From Cylindrotheca closterium (lineage: Eukaryota > Bacillariophyta > Bacillariophyceae > Bacillariales > Bacillariaceae): DNA of 64,000 bases. The translations under genes were made by a program, and so were the position numbers. The stretch is taken from contig CAKOGP040000001.1 of assembly GCA_933822405.4 (NCBI GenBank), positions 1,389,647 through 1,453,646 on the forward strand. The letters are read 5' to 3'. This document shows positions 1 through 10,569 of this stretch, in pieces. Position 1 is the stretch's first letter. The number at the start of each line of letters is the position of its first letter. A model generated the notes under the pieces. The model was given only the letters and a program-made list of their open reading frames with translations, made no database searches and had not been told where the DNA came from.

Positions 1-2831
1 CTTCCGTTTTTCCATTCTTCATCCAGCTTCAATCCGATACACTTCATCCCAAGTAATGACTCTTCTGCTTGTCCAAGAGAATTTTCTTCGTCCTCGTCAG
101 CTCTTGTTGCATCATCATGCAAGTCATTGTAATCGTCTAATTTATCTTTCTCTTCTTCGTCAGTCGTTCCACCATTCTGATTTGACAAATTTTCTTCTTC
201 GTCGTCATCACTTCTGCTTGTTCCATCATTCAAGCAAAAATCCAATGCTTCATCAGTTTTTCCATCATGCTCGTCGTCGTGAAAAGTTGAGACAGTCGAA
301 ATTGATTGCGCTTCGTCGCTACTGTTGTCATCCTCCTTTTCACCAATAGATGATGCGTCATCTTCTGCTTCATCATCATCGGAGAATCGAGTAGCATTGT
401 CGCAAAAAGTTGAGACAGTTGAACTTGATTTCTCGTCGTCGTCATTATCGGTCTCATCCTTCGCACCAACAGATGATATATGTACCGGTAAAGCTGGTTC
501 ATTCTCATTTTCAAAATTTTCAAAATTTTCAAAATCTTGAGGTGACGTCACCACCTTGAAGTCTGCTATGGAGCAAAATCTTGCTTTGCAACATTCGACC
601 TTCACTTTCATTTGGGGAAGCATCCTCTCATCAGTTGCACTTTGACGATGATCTGCAAACAAATTTATTGCGATGCACTGGCTTTGGACAACGTGTCCTT
701 CGTCTTTGTCAATGGAATTGACCGTAAGTGCAAAAAATTTGTTATCCAAAAGCAATTGCAGAAACCTTTGTATTGGAGAACCTTTCTTCAAAAATGTCTT
801 CTTCATATTCTCATGGCACTCAGCTGCATGCTCGTACATCGCCAGGGTCGTGACAAATGCACTGCAATTCCCCTTTACTCGGTTCAAGATTCGAATTAGC
901 ATCGATGTTGCAATTTCATCTTTGTCAGCGCCGAACACAACAGCGATTATGTCCTCCATCAACGAAAAGTCGCCTGAATGCAAGAAATTGCCAGACAGAA
1001 ATGCTGCCTCCACCTGCCGCTCCAGAGCCCGGAGTGGCGTTGCTAGGTGCCAAGAGAGTTGGGGCCTCACTTCTTTGTTGCCATTCATCTCAAGGGGTAT
1101 CATCTCAGCCTCAATGCGCATTCTCCACTTCCACCCAAGCTTTGACAGAAACACCTTCAGTTGAGGCGGGAATCTTGTATTTCCAAGGAGAAGACGTTCC
1201 AATCGATCAAGCATAATCACCTTGTTGGCACTGCCCACAATACAAAGTATTAAAGCAATGTGCATTTCGTTCCACTTGAAGTCTTCCTCGTGGAAAAGTA
1301 TAAGGTCTTTGAACTTTTTGAATGAAAGCTTCAGAAATGCTTCTTGTTGAGCAAGATCTGGACCCACCAATTGAGCAATAATTTCCTTCATCAGATTTGC
1401 CTTTTTCTTCTTGGCATTTTGTGTCAGAGCAGTGAAGTCTACTTTTGGCTGAGGAAGCAAGGCGTAATACTTTTCAATCATCTGATTCCTTGGTGATCTG
1501 AAGCTCACTTTTGAGATGTATTGTGATGTCGTTGATTCCTCCGAGACCGTCGTCCTCACCCTTGATTCCTCCAAGGTGCGATTGGCAATACAATGGAAGA
1601 GTCGATTCATTTCATAACTCCTATCACTCTTGTCCATTGCGAGTCTCTTGTACAAGATTTCCATAACGAGTTCGTCTTCCTGGTGCATGGTTTCTTCTGA
1701 CGAATTATCCACTTTGTAGAGAGGTTCGTCTGCCAGTCTAGGTATATTGGTTTTGATCCACGAGTCGCCGCTGTCAGAGTCGATGACTGGGATAAGATTT
1801 GGGATTGCTTTCGGGAGAGTGTCGTCTATCTTGGCTTCAATCAACAATTCGCCGCTTCCTTTTGCAGAGTCGTCGATTAGCTCGATATTTGCGATGGCTT
1901 CTAGAAGGTTCTCGGGGTTGACAGCTCTCAGAAGGATGTCAGGATGGAGTACTTTGTGCTGGCTGCGTGAGCAGCCTGCCACTATTTCGAGGAAGAAGTC
2001 TCTATTTATCTCGGGTCGTTGTGTAGTCAATGCAGCGATTGCAAATAGGAACATCTTCATATCTATATCCCACGCAGCCGGCTTTGGTTTTTGTCCAAAG
2101 ACCAAGCTGAAAAACGGATATTTCTTGCTGTAAGTTTCCTTCAGATATTGTGGCAAGTGCAAGGGGTCAGATTCCGTCTTGCTTTTTGGCTTCCAATTCG
2201 CTGACAATGTACACTTTTCAATGAAGGTGCGCATAGGTTCGGTTGTTTCAATGCCCCTGCTCTCCGGTGTATGATGGAATAGGAAGTCTTCGATTGCTTG
2301 AGTACAAGCATCCTTCATTTCCTTGCAAGAGCAATCGTGGCAAAAAGTTGTTGCCAGAAGGTCCCATGGATCTACAGCGTATTCGTATGGCAGACCACAC
2401 AACAAAAAACCAAGTGCACAAAGGAAGAGGCGTATGCAAAGTGGGTAGTCTCCAATCTCCTTGATATGCACTAGATCCTTTAGATTGGGGAATGTGCGAC
2501 AAATCATCTCTTTTAAGGACTGCTCTTTGTATTGGTAGAGTAAGTGAGACACGAAAGGATGAGCTGTTTTTGTCCTTCCATTTGGGCTCCATCTCAATGA
2601 ATCCAAGATTGCTTTAGCAAAGTTTGTATGATCATCAGTGGGCTTTTTGAAGCTAGTGCTGGATGAGATTGTATCTTCACTCGGCGTCACTTGGGGTAAT
2701 GGAGCTCCTTCGTGTTCCGTATTGCAAAATCTTGTGTCGACATGCGGTATTTTCCCAGCATCTGGTGTCACCATGACTGTTCCGCCCTCAGCACCATCAT
2801 ATGCTATGCAGTCAACTTCAATCGTTGACAT
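1..2831 (-). CDS. Large uncharacterised protein with acidic tail, truncated by the window edge
   Basis: One uninterrupted reading frame runs from an ATG at 2831-2829 to base 1, giving at least 943 residues; the stop lies outside the window. An in-frame TAG sits eight codons upstream of the ATG, which fixes the start for an unspliced gene. I read the frame through codon by codon and found no stop. The first ~750 residues look globular and mostly helical, with several Cys (for example CHDCSC near residue 165), and match no family I recognise. From about residue 755 (below base ~570) the protein becomes an Asp/Glu/Ser-rich disordered tail. This tail begins with a short tandem FEN repeat and contains two copies of a STVSTF segment followed by acidic runs. 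There is no signal peptide or membrane segment. A nuclear or cytosolic lineage-specific protein is a guess; the ORF itself is well supported. Confidence 0.7.
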   Translation of the reverse strand, partial: MSTIEVDCIAYDGAEGGTVMVTPDAGKIPHVDTRFCNTEHEGAPLPQVTPSEDTISSSTSFKKPTDDHTNFAKAILDSLRWSPNGRTKTAHPFVSHLLYQYKEQSLKEMICRTFPNLKDLVHIKEIGDYPLCIRLFLCALGFLLCGLPYEYAVDPWDLLATTFCHDCSCKEMKDACTQAIEDFLFHHTPESRGIETTEPMRTFIEKCTLSANWKPKSKTESDPLHLPQYLKETYSKKYPFFSLVFGQKPKPAAWDIDMKMFLFAIAALTTQRPEINRDFFLEIVAGCSRSQHKVLHPDILLRAVNPENLLEAIANIELIDDSAKGSGELLIEAKIDDTLPKAIPNLIPVIDSDSGDSWIKTNIPRLADEPLYKVDNSSEETMHQEDELVMEILYKRLAMDKSDRSYEMNRLFHCIANRTLEESRVRTTVSEESTTSQYISKVSFRSPRNQMIEKYYALLPQPKVDFTALTQNAKKKKANLMKEIIAQLVGPDLAQQEAFLKLSFKKFKDLILFHEEDFKWNEMHIALILCIVGSANKVIMLDRLERLLLGNTRFPPQLKVFLSKLGWKWRMRIEAEMIPLEMNGNKEVRPQLSWHLATPLRALERQVEAAFLSGNFLHSGDFSLMEDIIAVVFGADKDEIATSMLIRILNRVKGNCSAFVTTLAMYEHAAECHENMKKTFLKKGSPIQRFLQLLLDNKFFALTVNSIDKDEGHVVQSQCIAINLFADHRQSATDERMLPQMKVKVECCKARFCSIADFKVVTSPQDFENFENFENENEPALPVHISSVGAKDETDNDDDEKSSSTVSTFCDNATRFSDDDEAEDDASSIGEKEDDNSSDEAQSISTVSTFHDDEHDGKTDEALDFCLNDGTSRSDDDEEENLSNQNGGTTDEEEKDKLDDYNDLHDDATRADEDEENSLGQAEESLLGMKCIGLKLDEEWKNG

Positions 2832-3262
2832 AATGAATTCGTTTCGTTTGAGCTATAAAATACTAATGGGCAAGTCTACAGCTTGATTTAAGCTTCCCAT
2901 CTCATCAATTTGCAATACAAAGTTGCTTTCATTTTCCCGGTTCGAAGTTTGGTTTAAAAAAATTCGAGATTTCGCGGGAACCGAAGATACGGTTATATTT
3001 GAACCAAGTGTTTGATTCATCCGACTGTGAATTACAATTTTTATTTGAGTTTTAGAAAATGCAATTGGATGCATTTTGACACTATATAAGTACCCAACCA
3101 AATCCCGGCTCAAACCACTGTGTACTTCGAAAAGCTTCCATCATCGTTCTTCACAATAACACAAGGATTGCGCCCTTCCTTCATCTTGAGATATATCCAT
3201 TACGCAAAGAACATTGTGGATTCATTGATTCACTTGCCCCACACCTATCGAAAATAACCATT
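2832..3262. promoter_or_regulatory. Divergent intergenic region, large ORF / CMC4-like
   Basis: This AT-rich spacer separates the start of the large minus-strand ORF from the start of the small plus-strand CX9C gene, so it probably holds both promoters. A TATATAAG element at 3083-3090 lies about 175 bp upstream of the CMC4-like ATG and is a candidate TATA box. An 86-codon minus ORF inside it resembles nothing and is probably spurious. Confidence 0.35.
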
Positions 3263-3427
3263 ATGGAGGATGGCAGATCAGAAGCCGAAAAACTGTGTTC
3301 CAAGCAGGCCTGTGCCATTCAGTATTGTCTGAATCGATGGAAACTCCAAGAAAAGAAATGCAAAGACGTCATTGATGAGTACAATCAATGTGTCTCCAAA
3401 ATATCGGATCAGTTGCAGCCGAAATGA
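3263..3427 (+). CDS. CMC4: Twin CX9C mitochondrial intermembrane-space protein, CMC4-like
   Basis: This 54-residue intronless ORF (ATG 3263, TGA 3425-3427) has two perfect CX9C motifs. The first is CSKQACAIQYC and the second CKDVIDEYNQC, separated by ten residues, giving the helix-loop-helix (CHCH) fold. The extra Cys in the middle of the first motif, and the KQAC.IQ.C order, match the small CMC4 family, human members of which are about 68 residues. These proteins are imported by the Mia40 disulfide relay into the intermembrane space and are linked to respiratory-chain biogenesis. There is no presequence, as expected for the family. The gene is too short for usual ORF cutoffs and easily missed. 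The assignment to CMC4 rather than another CX9C family rests on this motif spacing. Confidence 0.8.
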   Translation: MEDGRSEAEKLCSKQACAIQYCLNRWKLQEKKCKDVIDEYNQCVSKISDQLQPK

Positions 3428-3823
3428 GAGGGCAGAGCGTAATAAAATAGAATGGAATAGACAGCTTGGAAACCAATGAAATTAGTGAAATAAACACAAT
3501 AGAATTATCATAGAAAACCATGTCGAGTGGTCTCTCTGTTATCTTTGTGTTGGCAAGTTGCATTATTTTGAGCCAAAGAAGAATGAAAAGCTTCCTCCCG
3601 GTGCAGGGTGATAGTAATTATTGGGTCCGAAATGAAGCCTACCGTCTGGTTTGGGCTTCTATCATTCCAATGATTTCTTTTTTCATTCAAATCATGCTTG
3701 CTCCCATTCACTGAATGCGTAGAATGGGCAATTATTCCTAGGACTTTCCCGCTGACACCTTACTGCACATCCCCACTATTTCAAAATTCTGACTCGTAAC
3801 TTCAGATTGTTTCAGCCGCAAAA
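3428..3823. other. Intergenic region, no convincing gene
   Basis: This is the 3' flank shared by the CMC4-like gene and the convergent small gene at 3824-4132. A 64-codon plus ORF (3520-3714, ATG in a fair AAACC context) encodes two hydrophobic stretches, but it overlaps an equally long minus-strand ORF and matches no family. I do not call it as a gene. Confidence 0.4.
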
Positions 3824-4132
3824 TCAAAATCCAAATATGCCAGACACAATATCGGTGGGACGGCCAATTCGGATGGCCAATCGTGTGGCAATTTCATTGG
3901 CAGTTTCTTCAGGATTGGGACTGTAAAAGACGGTAGACAAGAATGTAGTTTGGGCTTGGGCTTCTTTTTCAACTTCCAACAAAAAGCTGGATCCTCGACA
4001 GAGAATGGGATGAATTACCAAAGAGGAAGCCAGACTGGATGGGACCGTGAAGAGGGCTCTATTTTGGCCATCCTCTTGATGTAGGACAAAGAAAGGAACC
4101 TTGTTGGAAGTGGGTGAAATGGAAGTCGTCAT
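3824..4132 (-). CDS. Small conserved-looking protein, possibly a proteasome assembly chaperone (PAC3/PAC4-like)
   Basis: This is an intronless 102-residue ORF. Its second half reads TTFLSTVFY.....ETANEIATRLAIRIGRP followed by hydrophobic residues. That pattern (strand, short loop, amphipathic helix ending in a basic-Gly turn, final strand) resembles the C-terminal half of the PAC3/PAC4 proteasome-assembly chaperones, which are of similar length (~120 residues). This is a fold-level impression, not a strong motif match. There is no signal peptide, membrane segment or Cys motif. The downstream neighbour on the same strand is MRE11, 640 bp upstream of its start, with no obvious functional link. 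If it is not a PAC protein, it is an uncharacterised small cytosolic protein. Confidence 0.45.
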   Translation of the reverse strand: MTTSISPTSNKVPFFVLHQEDGQNRALFTVPSSLASSLVIHPILCRGSSFLLEVEKEAQAQTTFLSTVFYSPNPEETANEIATRLAIRIGRPTDIVSGIFGF

Positions 4133-4772
4133 TGCTGCTGTCCTTTTCGGTTTTTTATGTAGGTTTGTTCGAATTTTGAAAATTGATAAAAATTTTAATT
4201 AAAAAATGCTTGATGATATGACTCGACTGAGTCGACTCGTAGTAGTCATTATCTTCGCCGGGGGTATTGGCACCGTGTGCTTCAGCGGTATGTCGCATTC
4301 TTATTCTGAAGATAGCCATGGAAACACAACACAAAGCCGCATCCATCTGTGCTACTGGCGTCAAAATGCGAGGTAGTCTAAAAATGCCATTTTTTTTATA
4401 TCTGCAGAATTGAGGGTTGGTTTTCTGAGTCGTATCAGAGTAGTCAACCAGGACAGATTGACCATGATGAATTACCAAACAAAATCATCGACAATAATCT
4501 GATACTGTATGCTGTATGGTAGTTGCGCTTATCGGGGATTACGACCAATGATGACAAGAGGCTACGAGGGGGCCAGATTCCAATGAATCATGAAAACAAA
4601 ATGGAAAATAAAGGAAATAATGACCTACAGTAGGATGATGAAAAGCACCACAAGATGCTTTCATATGTCTACCCAGTATCTAGTGTATTACGACCGATCT
4701 CACCGTTACAATTGCCCCTTGTACGATCAGGGTTTTTCGAATGAATGATCATGTAATTCTCTAGTGTAGCTC
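4133..4772. other. Intergenic region between MRE11 3' end and the small gene
   Basis: This is the 3' flank of MRE11 and the upstream flank of the 102-residue gene, both on the minus strand. It contains AT-rich runs near 4180-4205 and two copies of the TACAGTA/TACTGTA heptamer (4503-4509 and 4626-4632). A 107-codon minus ORF (4155-4478) has no recognisable similarity and biased composition, so I do not call it. Confidence 0.4.
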
Positions 4773-7435
4773 CTAAGCATCGTCGTTGGTCATTGTTTTG
4801 GCCGTGCCCCATCCATCTTCCATATCATCACTATCGTCATTTGAGTACAACCTTCCTTTTGCTGCCTTCCGGGATCTTCGTTGGACTGGCGCAAAAGAGA
4901 GCTGAGATTGAGAGAGACTTGCATTTCCTGAGGTCGATTGGGAAGTAGAGGATCGGCGTGAGCGCTTCTTTGCTGGTGCTTCGTCAAGGACTTCGATATC
5001 TTCATCCGAGTCAGACATGGCGCGACTGCTGGCCTTTTTGGTTGCTTTCGCTTTTGCTCCTCGAGATCGTTTTGGAGGTGGGTCTACTTCTTCAATCTCG
5101 TCATCGCTTGACTCGGTGTACTTTGGTTGGACTTTTCGTGGAGCCCTAGCTCTCGTGCCATTCTTTTTCGGAGGAGGAGGTGAATCATCTTCAACCTCTT
5201 CGATTTCACTGTCGTCACTGGAATTGGAAACATTGCGTTTCGCAGCCGCTTTCGGAGCCGCTTTTGTGGCCCGCTTCTTCTTGGTACCGGTCGCCGCTTT
5301 CTTTTCAGCAGGCTCCTCGTCGTCTTCTGATCCAAAATCTTCATCCTTGGCAATGGCATTGCGACCACGCTTCTTTTTGCTAGTGGTCCCTGCTTCTTCT
5401 TCCTTGCTGTTGCGTTCTGCTTTTGATGGAGTGGAACCCTTCTTTATCCACCTCTTTTGCTCTTTTGTCAAAAGGGTTTCAACAGCTTCTGGAATGGCCT
5501 GTGCTTCCTGCTTGTCAACATACGAGTCTAGCGCATTTGTCATTCGTTTTTCGTCAAATACTTCCATCTTCTGGTCAGCATTCTCGAGTTCTCCAACAAT
5601 GAGATCCTCGATCTTCATCGTCTCCAGTTCATCTGGTTCGATTGGTTCCATTTCGCTCAGCTTTTTGGAGGTGTTTTTCCTTTGAGCCGCAGATTTCTTG
5701 CGGCTGTATAGGAGAATATCAGTCTGTAGCGTGTGTATAAATCATGCAGTCCATGCAAGCGAGATTTTTGGTAAGAATGACAAAAAAGAAGAACCTAGTT
5801 TGCATGCATAATATATATAACAGCACAGAACCAAAACGTACCGGATTTGCCACCTCTCCCACAAATTTGGCTCCAAAGCGCTGATTATTGAGGACCGAAA
5901 ATCCGGAATGATCCACATTTAGCCGCACTAGGACAGAGTCTGGTTTTTGCAGCGTATATTTGAGTGGAAGATTTTCCATGGAGGCCAACACATTCCCCTT
6001 CTCTTCGGCTTCTTCTATCGCCTCCTTGATCTTTTCTCGTGCATCATGGATCAGGACTCGTACGCGGTCGTCGAGAACTTCGGTGACTTCTCGGTCCACT
6101 TTGGGTCCGTCTGGATTCAGCCCTTGGATATCTGCCAAATTGACTTCCCCCCTTGTAAAGCTACAATAGTATGGTAAAAGGATGATACAAAACGATTTGG
6201 CAGGAGTCAGTCAGCTGGTTAGTTCTTCGTTTGAAAAATCACAAATGCCGCCACATTTGTTCGGGTTTTTTAATAAAAAACTCGTACCTTCGGACTTGAG
6301 TCAATGGAATGGGAAGAATTCGATAGTTTGTACCTCTGATATCTAGAATACCAACTTGTTTTCGCTCTGCTTCACCAGCAGAAAGGGAAGTGGCAACCGA
6401 ACTGCCAGGTTGCGTGATTCGAAAGGTCCCCACCACGGATTCACTGGGTTCCACGGATGACTCATGTTCGTGTCCCCAACAGACCAGGTCCATCCATTCC
6501 GGGATCATGGTCTCTTGAATACAATTTTTGGTCCCCCTTCCAAAGTCTCTATTTTGATGCAATGCAAATAGATTGAACCAAGCAGCACTCTCGCCTTCGG
6601 GAGGCGGTTCGGGTCGAAGAAACTTTAGCTGTTGAGATCGCCACATGCGATGCAATCGTTCATCTCGCATGCTTCCCAAACCATACAAGGCAAGGTGGGT
6701 ACTTCCCTTCTTCATTAGAATTGGTGAAATTTGGACTTGATCAATCTTTTCTTGTCTCCCAAAATAATTGACCAGATTGGCCACGTCCAATAAATCCAAG
6801 GCACAGAATAGATCCGTGGAACCCGCTTCGCGAGTGGGATCATCGTGATTCCCATGAATGGAGAATACTGGAAGATCTACGGAATAATTCTCGTCTTCAT
6901 AGTTGACGGTACCATTTCGAAAGCTTTGGGCTTGGTTGGACAAGATTTGAATTTGGATCGGATTATCCCCCATGCAATACCTCCTGAATAGATCCATGGT
7001 CTTGTGGAGAGTACCACGGGAGGGTTTGTTCATATGAAAGAGGTCGCCCGCAAGCAATACTAGATCGGCATTGTAGTGTCGTGCGAGCCAAAGTACTTCT
7101 TCCAGTGCCGCAAAGGAGTCCATTCCACGAACGGCGTCACCTTCACAGTATCCCAAATGATTGTCCGTGCTGAGCATGATGCGGATGGTGTCTTCGTCAT
7201 GATCTGAAATAATAGTAGTAGGTTGTGATGTCGGTGGTGATGAAGATGATGATGCATTGCGATTTCCGCGCTTCCGAGTGGTACTTGTAGCAGCAGCAGC
7301 ATCATCGTTGTTATTGTTGCTTTCATCATCATCATCATCATCATCATCATTATCATCAGCATCCGACTGGCGGTGGGGGAGATTCTCGTTCATTAGGATA
7401 TCTTCATCTTCTTCCGAGGATGACATTTTCTGCAA
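4773..7435 (-). CDS. MRE11: MRE11 double-strand-break repair nuclease
   Basis: The nuclease/scaffold subunit of the MRE11-RAD50 complex, which processes double-strand breaks and acts in checkpoint signalling and meiosis. There are three exons: 6288-7435, 5842-6160 and 4773-5723 (805 aa). Exon 1 holds the metallophosphoesterase motifs in order: DNHLGY (D91, H93), GDLFHMNKP, GNHDD, HQNR and WGHEHE. Exon 2 encodes the capping/DNA-binding region, joined as VRSFTRGEV across the first intron and VANP|TDIL across the second, both matching the animal protein. Exon 3 is a long Lys/Ser/Asp-rich low-complexity tail ending in an acidic stretch, as in other MRE11 C termini. The ~80-residue acidic, Asn/Asp-repeat N-terminal extension is unusual. 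An ATG three codons downstream (7426) is an alternative start. It is divergent from COG3. Confidence 0.95.
7323..7350. repeat. CAT/ATG trinucleotide microsatellite within MRE11 exon 1
   Basis: A run of tandem CAT on the plus strand is read on the minus strand as an Asp run in the acidic N-terminal extension of MRE11. It also creates the misleading plus-strand Ser run that extends the COG3 frame upstream. Length variation here would change only the Asp count. Confidence 0.8.
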
Positions 7436-7730
7436 GCTCCGATTGCTGTTTGTACAGTACCCTGTCTGTAGTGGCTTTGATGGTTTGTCGACTAGTAGTC
7501 GACTGTTTGTTTTGTGGGTTTGTGAAAAAGACGTCTCTTTTGAACTTTACGGTATGTATATAATATGTCGTTCAATTGTAAGTTTGATGCCAACTGGAAA
7601 AATGCCACACGGTTGCGTGGAGGCCGGCCAAACGAAGATTGCAAATCCGACTTGTTCGACCAAAATGACTGATTTTGAGATTGCGTTGCGCTTCAAACAA
7701 CAACAACAACGACCAAAACACCACCATACC
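7436..7730. promoter_or_regulatory. Bidirectional promoter region, MRE11 / COG3
   Basis: These 295 bp separate the MRE11 start (minus) from the ATG I prefer for COG3 (plus) and must hold both promoters and both 5' leaders. It contains TACAGTA at 7453-7459 and a CAA-rich leader just before the COG3 ATG. Confidence 0.4.
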
Positions 7731-10307
7731 ATGGCGACGACTCCACGAAAGTCTAGCAGCACCCATGTTTCGTATGAAAGCTACGCTCCGAGATCTACAG
7801 CCCAAGTCTCGCGGCTGTCTCGGATTGCCGCATTGACGGCGGGACCCACCGCCATGGCCTTTTACGAGGAATCCAAAACGGAGGACTCCTCTTCCTCACT
7901 CTTAAAAGCCATGTCACCGCCTCCTCCGTCTGCCTCACTCACCAATAATGCACTCGTCCAAGATCCTTCCGTCAAGGAGACCATGAAGAGAGCTACTCAT
8001 GAAGCAGATCACTTGACTTCCCTTTTGAAGCACACGACTTCCCTCAAACTGGCACTCCGGGCTTCGATCAACATTGCCGAGGACATTTCCAATCGGCATG
8101 CGGATTTGATACGGCATTCGGGCGAATTGTCGGCCGCTGCCGATCGTCTACAGGGAGAACAAGCCGTGCTGGTGAAACATGCCGAAGAAATTGGCATGCC
8201 ACTCAAACATTACGATGCGGTGGACAGCATTGGAGTCCTAGTCGGTGTCTTGTTCAAGGGCAAGACTGTGGTCCGGGGATTGGCCAAAATCAAGGTGGAC
8301 AATGATGAGTTTCCAACCATTTTGGATAAAATCGATGATGCTGCAAATTTCTTTGGAAGAGAATGTGGCGGGAAGGAAGTGTTGGAAGCCGAATTGAAGA
8401 AGCAAAAGAAATCTTCCAATGCCCAAATTAGTGGCAATATTGAATACTATCGTCGGTCACTTGCTCTCCAAGAGGCCGCACTGTACTTGATTCGAGAGGC
8501 AGTGGTGGATCGAATCTCTACCACGGCAACCCAAGTGGCGTCTGCCCTCAATATCCCAAAGGTCCCGATTGCGGCTGATAAATTGGAGGCTTCCTTGATT
8601 TACACTCGATACCATGGCATTTCTTCGAGAAGCAACCGTCTCTTGGCATTGGTGAGAAAGCGTCTGCACCATGGTGACGCTTATCACGAACTATTGCAAC
8701 TCTGTCGAACCACCTATTGTTCTTCGCGAGAATCTCTCTTGAGGGCGACCATTCGCAATCACATGGACAAGCTCAAGGATCAGCACGGTTTGGTCGGTAT
8801 GACCCGATTGGCCGCAGTCTTTTTGATCCGTCTGTGTACGGTGGAAACAGCCTTGTATCTGGATTTCTTTGGAGAGAAAAAGTCAGATACTAAGGAAGAG
8901 GAGGGGTCTAAAACAACCGGAGAGGGTACTGCTGGTGGTTCCAAAACTCTCGCTTCCCAAGTGGTATCGGACGATGGAAGCTATTACGACTCGGAATTCC
9001 AATCATACTTGTCCAACTTGTGTTCGGCACTACACCGAACGGTTCGACGAGGTGTGGTTACCGTTTTGGATTTGGATACGCTGTGTCAAATTGTTTCCGT
9101 ACTACGAGAAGAACGATCCATGGCCAGCTCCAGCCCCACAACGGTGGCGGCGGCCAGAGCCATTTCCAGTGTCATTGAAGATGCCCAAGAACGGCTGATT
9201 TTCTGTGCCACCAATGCCTTGACCAGGGAAGTCATTCGGTTCAAGGCCACTCCGGCTGATTTGGACTATCCCGACAAACTCAAGGCTAAACCAGAAGAAG
9301 AAGCCAAGGAAGGAGAACCAATGGAAGATGCCGTCCAAAAGCAACTCCAAGTTTACGAATCTTGGTTTCCTCCCATGCGAAGTGTCTTGAAGATTCTATC
9401 CAAGATTTTCAGAGTGGTGGAACCCCGCGTCTTTGAAGATATTGCTTTGCAGTCGGTCCAATCTTGTACCAAGTGCCTCAAAGATGGGGCGATCTATATC
9501 CAAAAGCGAAAGGGTGCCTTGGATGCCGATTTGTTTTTGGTGAAGCATCTATTGGTACGTTTGTTATTGATACTTGGCATTTTGCATATATGTGTGGATG
9601 ATGATTGCTCGAGCAAATGCATTGAATCTAACACAATCATTATTCGTTTGTTCTGGTTCTGATAGACATTGAGAGAACAACTCTCTCCTTTTGATATTGA
9701 TTTGAGATCGGTGGAGCGCCAACTGGATTTCAGCGATGCAGGCAGGGCTGTCTCTCGATTCTTGGCCAACCGAAACCGCCGTCTCTTCTCCATGACTACA
9801 GAGAACGCTTTGGTGACATTGCTTCGTGAGGGTGTGTCCATTAACGAAGAATCAGTGGACTCTAAGCGCGACTTGGAAGAGGCTTTGCGACAAGCATGTA
9901 ACGATTTCATTGAGCACACTTGCATATCCATGGCCTCGGACGTTCTCGGTATTGTCGGTCAGCAATTGGAACTCTCCAATGAAGCGCTGGTGGACGCCAA
10001 GTTCTTTGAAGCAAACAAAATCAAGGCAGCGTTGACCAAAACGTCCGAGCTGGTGGATGCCAAGGGTGGAGAAATGACTACCCAAATGAAGCTATACTTG
10101 GACAATCCAGCGACTCAAAGTATTCTTCTCAAGCCAATTGCACGAAAGATTACCAAATCTTTGGATGGAATGCGAAAGGGTGTCGACATTGCTATGGATG
10201 GAACCAACGGCTGGGACAGTGAGATTCGTGCCGAAATTATCACTCTGATTGGGGAAGTAGAAGAAAAGGTCAAGGCCTGCGTCAAGGCTATACCAAACAG
10301 AGGATGA
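7731..10307 (+). CDS. COG3: Conserved oligomeric Golgi complex subunit 3 (Sec34)
   Basis: A subunit of lobe A of the COG tether, which directs retrograde vesicle traffic within the Golgi. There are two exons, 7731-9554 and 9666-10307 (821 aa; human COG3 is 828). Conserved blocks include the helical N-terminal Sec34 region (ISGNIEYYRRSL around residue 240) and the junction DLFLVKHLL|TLREQLSPFDID, which matches the family almost residue for residue across the intron. The frame stays open upstream for another 158 codons, but that stretch is antisense to MRE11 and of low complexity. I therefore chose the ATG at 7731, which has a strong ACCATGG context after a CAA-rich leader. An in-frame ATG at 7674 is a possible alternative. 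Expression is probably coordinated with the divergent MRE11 only through the shared spacer. Confidence 0.93.
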
Positions 10308-10569
10308 ATATTCAATATGCCTGGGTAAAATTTAAATGTATAAGATCAAAGTTGCAAATTATTGTCAAGGAAGGGTACCGGTACCGGCTCTTGATTGAGG
10401 CCATTATTTCCAGTTTCTTAAGTACTTCTATAGTCGCTTTTTCAAACATCTGTCTGCCGCTCGTGTAGAGCCTCCCCATGTTTGCAAGCCGACGCCGATG
10501 AGAGGGGACAATGATTGATGAAAGCTCTCCCGATAGCCTCAAGACAATCACATAAATCTGGATTGAATA

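Noticed and set aside
3520..3714. 64-residue plus-strand ORF with two hydrophobic stretches
   Set aside because: Overlapped by comparable antisense ORFs, no family match, short; could be chance in an AT-rich spacer.
5017..5685. 222-codon plus-strand ORF rich in Ser/Phe/Ala
   Set aside because: Exact antisense of the low-complexity MRE11 tail; a shadow.
7257..7730. Upstream extension of the COG3 frame by 158 codons
   Set aside because: It is antisense to MRE11 exon 1, dominated by Ser/Ala runs from the CAT microsatellite, and the downstream ATG at 7731 has the best context and matches the family length.
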